DNA of 64,000 nucleotides. Source: Trachythela sp. YZ-2020. Its lineage: Eukaryota; Cnidaria; Anthozoa; Malacalcyonacea; Clavulariidae. The stretch is from contig JADLSH010000395.1 of NCBI GenBank assembly GCA_016169945.1, positions 2,582,501 to 2,646,500 on the forward strand. Reading direction: 5' to 3'. Positions 60,701 through 64,000 of this stretch are shown in pieces. The notes under the pieces are model-generated. The model searched no databases, was not told where the DNA came from, and worked only from the letters and a program-made list of their open reading frames with translations. Made by a program: the position numbers and the translations under genes. The first letter of the stretch is position 1; every line of letters begins with the position of its first letter.

Positions 60701-62548
60701 CAATCAGATGGATTTAATCAAAACAAACTATAAACAAAATATGGAAATCACATCACAAAATATATTAGCATATAAGGAGAAGCGAACAAAGCAACAAAGC
60801 AAGAAAGACAGAAATTAAGGAACTATATATGAGATGAGATGGCAGGCATAAACCGATAGGAGTTAAATGTAAGAGAAACGCTCATTAATGCCGAGAGGAT
60901 GAATGGTGCCAAGTTGGGAAATGAGACGCATTTGTTGCCTTTTGCGGCTATCATTGATGCCAGAAATGGGACACAGAGCTCGAATTTTCATATCTGAAAC
61001 ACTGTGATTGCCAGTGTTGAAATGTCTGGCAACAGGTTGTTTAGCATCATTCATTGCGACAGCAAGACAATACTCACGAAACCTTATCCTTAAATATCTA
61101 CCAATTTCACCAATATAGAGCATGCCACATTTACTGCATGAAATACAGTAGATGAGAGGATGTGCACGTGAAATGGTGCTTAATAGTGTACTTAGATTTT
61201 GGTGCCGAAATTGTAGTGGAAAAATCTATATACTTACAGGTATTACACAGCTTCGCACCACAAGGAAACGTGCCATTAGGTGACGACGAGTCCTGTGGTA
61301 GGGGTTTCACGGATATTTTTACTATGTCGAAACGAGACTAACGGATTGTCGGTAAAAATGGAAGATGTTTCAGGGTTGTTTTTCAAGATATGAAATTTCT
61401 TCCTAATTACATCCGTTACTTTGGATAAATTCTTCGTAATGACATCCCTTACTTGGCTTACTGCATAGTGAACTACTTTTAAAATTTCACGTCCAGCGAC
61501 TTGGGTTAGCCTCCTCCGCAGGAATCTCTTTTGATATTGTTAATATTGAGTTAGGTGTTGGGTCACTGTGTCAGGTCAGGGTGAGGAAAAATAGAATTTT
61601 TTTCTCAGCCTGACACGGGTAACCCAATACCTAACTCAATATTTAACAAAATCGAAAGAGATGCCTGCGGAGGAGGCTAGACTTGTGTAATCAACATAGA
61701 AACATCATTCATATTCAGTGACTTGTGGAAAAGTGCTATATACCCACTTGCAATTGCGCTGTTTTTCATGCAATATTAGTAGATGACTGCCTTAATTAGA
61801 ATTTTAATGTGTTCGATCACTTCAGTATTGTTTGAAATGGCAGGATCAACATTTTGTAAGACTGACTATACAGACGATAGATTCGTGATGAAAGAAATGT
61901 CTCGACCAGAAGTGCAGTCACTCAACATTGCTCCGTACTATTTTCAATTGTATTTAAATGTAACTTTAAAAAACTTATCTGCATTATAATTTTTAAGTCG
62001 GATGAGAGTTAAGTCCGCCCTTACTTCCGTTAGAATGACGTTGATTTCATACTAGTATAGCAATGTCAGTTACAGTTTGCAGCCCCGGGTAAACGGTTTG
62101 TGAAACGGCTAAAATTTGAATATAGAAATATAATATTTTTTCATTATATCTTGACTTTGTTTCTTTAAACTATCTTAATAACTCAAATATTCTTCTACTT
62201 CCTAACCTTATAGGTTCAGTCATCCATATATCCCAAACTCTGGAAGTAAATTACGTAACCTTAGTCAAAATGCTTTCTTGCTTTATGCCAAAGGTAAGGT
62301 AAAGATTAAAAGTTTAAAATTGTTATGATTTTGTATTTTTGTTGCCCATAATTCGGCACCATAATGCGAAAACTAATCATTCAAATAATGAATTTTCTGA
62401 AATATAATCTTTTCTATCGACAGGTACATTAACCGCCGATGGTGACATTTATTACCACTCAGGGGAAGAATCACATCGCGGCGCTTCACCACAACGTGTT
62501 GATCTCAAAACAACGACAGATGTTGGCATAAAGGAACCCGATGAAGGG
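51712..62548 (+). CDS. DOMON-repeat secreted protein gene, three modules, partial
   Basis: Exons: 51712-51762 (tentative), 52178-52357, 52850-52942, 55102-55157, 55337-55416, 55721-55821, 56394-56576, 57108-57203, 57288-57343, 58052-58131, 58467-58591, 59554-59736, 59997-60092, 60178-60233, 62214-62293, 62424-62548. All borders are AG/GT with matching phases. The tentative first exon reads FPVVLISLLLLLKLTE, a signal-peptide core, and joins in phase 0 to the first DOMON module; its ATG is not found. DOMON domains bind haem or sugars and occur in ferric-chelate-reductase-1-like and DBH-like proteins (known); closest to the FRRS1 type by pattern. No cytochrome b561, reelin or copper-oxygenase domain is visible. 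The gene has no stop in the window. Role is inferred: extracellular haem or redox binding. Confidence 0.85.
52178..55821 (+). CDS. DOMON module 1 (five exons)
   Basis: Exons of 180, 93, 56, 80 and 101 bp. The product starts QTLTDGCGTTKGCLRVPAGC, then ATYNYQQDHVVFELFGKDSA, WVSIGFNDKQQM, a CYVNNTVLIRSAK strand, ANDLNLTYN, ECRFTHPIRP and FYLIYGKGPV with FHNTLRGVSAYRVNL. Six cysteines align with modules 2 and 3. The Met at the end of DKQQM and the His of FHNT stand where haem-ligand Met and His are expected in cytochrome-type DOMONs (inference from family). This is the most divergent module, with a shorter last exon. Confidence 0.85.
52530..52810. repeat. Degenerate TGCTGTGTTTTG repeat in a DOMON intron
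   Basis: Loose tandem of TGTGTTTTGCTAT, TGCTGTG and GTTCTGTG words over about 280 bp, composition like the satellite at 6884. The open frames here are by-products. Confidence 0.6.
52943..55101. other. Long intron in DOMON module 1
   Basis: No coding sequence recognised. 54290-54450 holds about two and a half degenerate copies of a roughly 60-bp unit (ACCGATAAACACTTGCAATG-like) and a C-run at about 54410. A possible remnant frame at 53926-54162 resembles nothing known to me. Confidence 0.5.
56394..58591 (+). CDS. DOMON module 2 (five exons)
   Basis: Exons of 183, 96, 56, 80 and 125 bp, 180 residues. DGLATDGCGKTVGCLRYPAG, CNGTDCAYIATYRYQGDYV, FEMFGKDAAWVAIGFSDNN-EM, PDTDAVVCHTVNQTVVIRSS, ANDLDLTGRSFF, QCRFSHPYIPKSGSKLRNI, AFLLYAKGPLTADGDIYYHS and EESHRGASPQRVDLKTTTDV. 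The Met of NNEM and His of YYHS are the candidate haem ligands; the six-cysteine pattern is complete. Intron phases are 0, 0, 2, 1, 2 within the module and 0 at its borders. Confidence 0.9.
56951..56980. repeat. (TAA)n microsatellite
   Basis: About eight AAT units after GCTAAATAATAA, at the end of a TTTTGTGTG-rich stretch, possibly a retroelement tail, in the intron between the first two exons of DOMON module 2. Confidence 0.8.
59246..59492. repeat. Tandem pair of small inverted-repeat units (AACCCATT...AATGGGTT)
   Basis: Two related units of about 110 bp begin near 59246 and 59377. Each runs from (A)CCCATTTACTGGCAG or a close variant, through GAGTAAA-TCGTCTGGCGTT, to GCAAGCTAATGGGTTAA, so the ends are complementary. 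The same pair reappears at 63203-63449 because the intron is duplicated. Confidence 0.75.
59554..62548 (+). CDS. DOMON module 3 (five exons)
   Basis: Exons of 183, 96, 56, 80 and 125 bp in the same phases as module 2, with near-identical protein: DGCGRTVGCLRYPAGCNRTD, QSDHVIFEMFGKDAAWVAIG, RSPPLEV in place of KGPPPLEV, ANDLNLTSGSFFSNNIQCRF, NAFLLYAKGTLTADGDIYYH. The Met and His positions and all six cysteines are kept. The fourth intron is enlarged by a MITE, a Penelope-like fragment and a second MITE. The last exon ends in phase 0 at GTGAGT, so another module or a C-terminal exon must follow outside the window. Confidence 0.9.
60388..60525. mobile_element. GGGGCCGGTTGTATAA MITE, copy E (right end damaged)
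   Basis: Starts GGGGCCGGTTGTATTTTTA and keeps the inner CAGTTAAATAGTAGTTAACT and TATATAGTTAACTTTAGCT, but the terminal TTTATACAACCGG is replaced at about 60520 by Penelope-like 3' sequence. It is located in the enlarged intron of DOMON module 3. Confidence 0.75.
60590..61490 (-). mobile_element. Penelope-like element, 3' fragment with GIY-YIG domain
   Basis: Minus strand: HYAVSQVRDVITKNLSKVTD, IRKKFHILKNNPETSSIFTD, NPLVSFRHSKNIRE; a frame change to NGTFPCGAKLCNTCKYIDF; another to SCSKCGMLYIGEIGRYLRIR, FREYCLAVA, KQPVARHFNTGNHSVSDM and LISQLGTIHPLGINERFSYI with the stop near 60863. LYIGE-GR-LR-RF-EH-like sequence is the GIY-YIG endonuclease of Penelope-like elements (known; here the usual H is Y). 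The reverse transcriptase is missing at the 5' side. The 3' end carries a hammerhead-like motif at about 60592-60632. Confidence 0.88.
61507..61679. mobile_element. Palindromic MITE, 173 bp, 9-bp target duplication
   Basis: TAGCCTCCTCCGCAGG pairs with CCTGCGGAGGAGGCTA; arms continue (ATATTGAGTTAGGT and ACCTAACTCAATAT) to a short centre. GACTTGGGT (61498-61506) and GACTTGTGT (61680-61688) flank it. The matching intron of module 2 has the unfilled site GACTTGGGTATATAATC at about 57607. A 9-bp duplication suggests the Mutator-like group. Confidence 0.9.
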
Positions 62549-63475
62549 GTGAGTACATAAACTTTATAAGAGGTAACTTTGACAAAGCTTACTGCTAAGA
62601 AATATAAAAAATATTTCGTTTACGTGATTCTAAACATTGCAGGGGTGATGCTAAGGCCTTCCATTTTCCAAAATGGGCAGCTCTAAAATTGAGCAGTTTT
62701 GAAACTGACAAACACGAAACATGACTAAGCCGTCCATATCAAATTTTCACCCCGAAAACGCAACATTTAAAATTCAACATTTTCTGGGGGAGGATGCCCT
62801 CCTTCCTCGTGTGTCTTTTCAAGATATAGTGTTATGTAAGAAAATGGACCGAGGTGACCATTGGTAAATTTATAGTCTTAGAGATTCTTAGTGAACCATG
62901 CAAGGATATCTTCCGAAAGTTTATATGATCCACATCTTTTTCAATATCCTTTATTGCGTAGCATCAATAATTTTTGCATTGACAATAATTAAACTTTATG
63001 ATTTACTCGAAACATTTAACATGCTTGAACTTCGGAAATAAATAATTGTGCACGAAATGTTCAAGACTTACCAGCCGAAATGTAAATAGTAAATAGCCAT
63101 GTTTTTGTTTTGAAAGCTGGAATTAAAATTTCTCGCCTACGTTTTAATTCCTTCGCAATTCCTCCACTGTGTTTATGTAAATTCCTCTGTCTTTAGTTTA
63201 ACCCATTTACTGGCAGTACCCTACCACTGACGAGTAAATCGTCTGGCGTTGGACAGAGTAAAATACTAAAGTAGGGCGCATCTGGGCGTATTGCAAGCTA
63301 ATGGGTTAACAAGAGACACTGGCAGATAGTTTTGTTTATCCATTAACTGGCAGTACCCTACCACTGAAGAGTAAAATCGTCTGGCGTTAGACAGAGTCAA
63401 ATACTAAAGTAGGGCGCATCTGGGCGCATTGCAAGCTAATGGGTTAAGCACTTCACGTTCTTCTCTCAAGAATTG
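62549..63475. repeat. Intron duplicate of 58592-59520
   Basis: About 927 bp match the intron after module 2 with only a handful of differences by eye. Identity begins inside the preceding last exon of the module and ends sharply at AAGAATTGT, where a LINE fragment begins. Confidence 0.92.
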
Positions 63476-63960
63476 TTTTGCCTCACTTTAATTATTGCTC
63501 GACAATTTGGAACGATGGATCTTGTACCATAATTAATAAGCTATCAAAACTACAAAGGAGAGCTGCGCGTGTGATAACTACAAGCACATACGATATTCGT
63601 CAGTTCCACTCAAATTTTGGAAGACCTCAATTGGTTACCAATTGAGGTTGATTTAAAAAAGAGGGAAGCAATTGTGACATTTAAAGCTATAACCGGACAA
63701 GCGCCGGGTTATCTAATATAATTATTTACTGAGAAGTAACAACACTAAATTTGCACTCCCAAAACCAAGGACTAATTTCCTGAAAAGAAGCTTTTCGTAT
63801 GGAGCGGCAAAGTCGTGGAACGAATTATCTTGTGATATAATTGACAACTTTCGAGAGCTATCAATTAATACTTTTGAAGGGCGACTTGAGATAACGAAAT
63901 GATTGTATATAGTTGTTTAATTTGTCCATCTGTTACTTTGTTGTTTCCTTTGTAATATAG
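63476..63960 (+). mobile_element. LINE C-terminal fragment
   Basis: Traces of TIINKLSKLQRRAARVITTS and, across frame changes, an EVDLKKREAIVTFKAITGQA-like stretch, APGYL, SFSYGAAKSWNELS, the last part of a CR1/L2-like reverse transcriptase. It starts at the breakpoint where the duplicated intron stops, and continues close to the window end. Confidence 0.72.
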
Positions 63961-64000
63961 TATATTGTTAAAATAATTTGGGATATTTGTTTTGTATATG

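Overview
This is intron-rich, AT-rich, repeat-laden metazoan nuclear DNA. The content suggests an early-branching marine invertebrate, most likely a cnidarian: short exons in long introns, a tandem DOMON gene, pentraxin-like fragments, CR1/L2-like LINEs, Penelope-like elements and many small inverted-repeat elements. The species assignment is inference. Nothing bacterial, viral or CRISPR-like was seen.

Layout. (1) 979-2199, minus strand: the long 5' exon of the ribosome-biogenesis gene NOC4L; its 3' end lies left of the window. (2) 2.2-8 kb: intergenic DNA with degenerate tandem repeats, a hAT-like MITE and a 423-bp GCTGT-type satellite. (3) 8038-21691, plus strand: a TTC39 (Iml2 family) gene. 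I rebuilt 19 consecutive exons with consistent splice phases up to the stop codon; only the ATG exon(s) are missing. Its introns carry a TA-flanked inverted-repeat element, a LINE 3' fragment, one clear and one probable SINE, a perfect 19-bp-arm hairpin and nested MITEs. (4) 22-36 kb: two diverged copies of a composite block (about 24.7-30.6 and 31.1-35.0 kb). Each holds a pentraxin-like fragment, low-complexity DNA, a 24/21-bp minisatellite that reads in triplets on the minus strand and ends at a conserved splice donor, and the end of a LINE. Copy 1 keeps a nearly full but frameshifted LINE. Copy 2 has lost it and runs into a broken SAM-like/G2E3-like gene fragment. (5) 35.8-51 kb: mostly transposable-element graveyard: several LINE pieces, one with a hAT MITE inside, a Penelope-like GIY-YIG fragment, mariner-type MITEs, a (C)CAGGGGCCGGTTGTATAA MITE family and a decayed hAT/ZMYM1-like transposase. 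(6) 51.7-62.5 kb, plus strand: a secreted DOMON-repeat gene. Three modules are each encoded by five exons with the same phase pattern (modules 2 and 3: 183/96/56/80/125 bp). The gene may start with a hydrophobic signal-type exon and is cut on the right by a LINE fragment or by the window end.

How it fits together. The three host genes (NOC4L, TTC39, DOMON-repeat) show no functional link. The main interest is structural: the DOMON gene grew by tandem duplication of a phase 0-0 five-exon cassette, and the matching introns of modules 2 and 3 give natural filled-versus-empty comparisons for the inserted elements. All assignments come from reading the sequence; family names rest on remembered motif patterns, not database searches.
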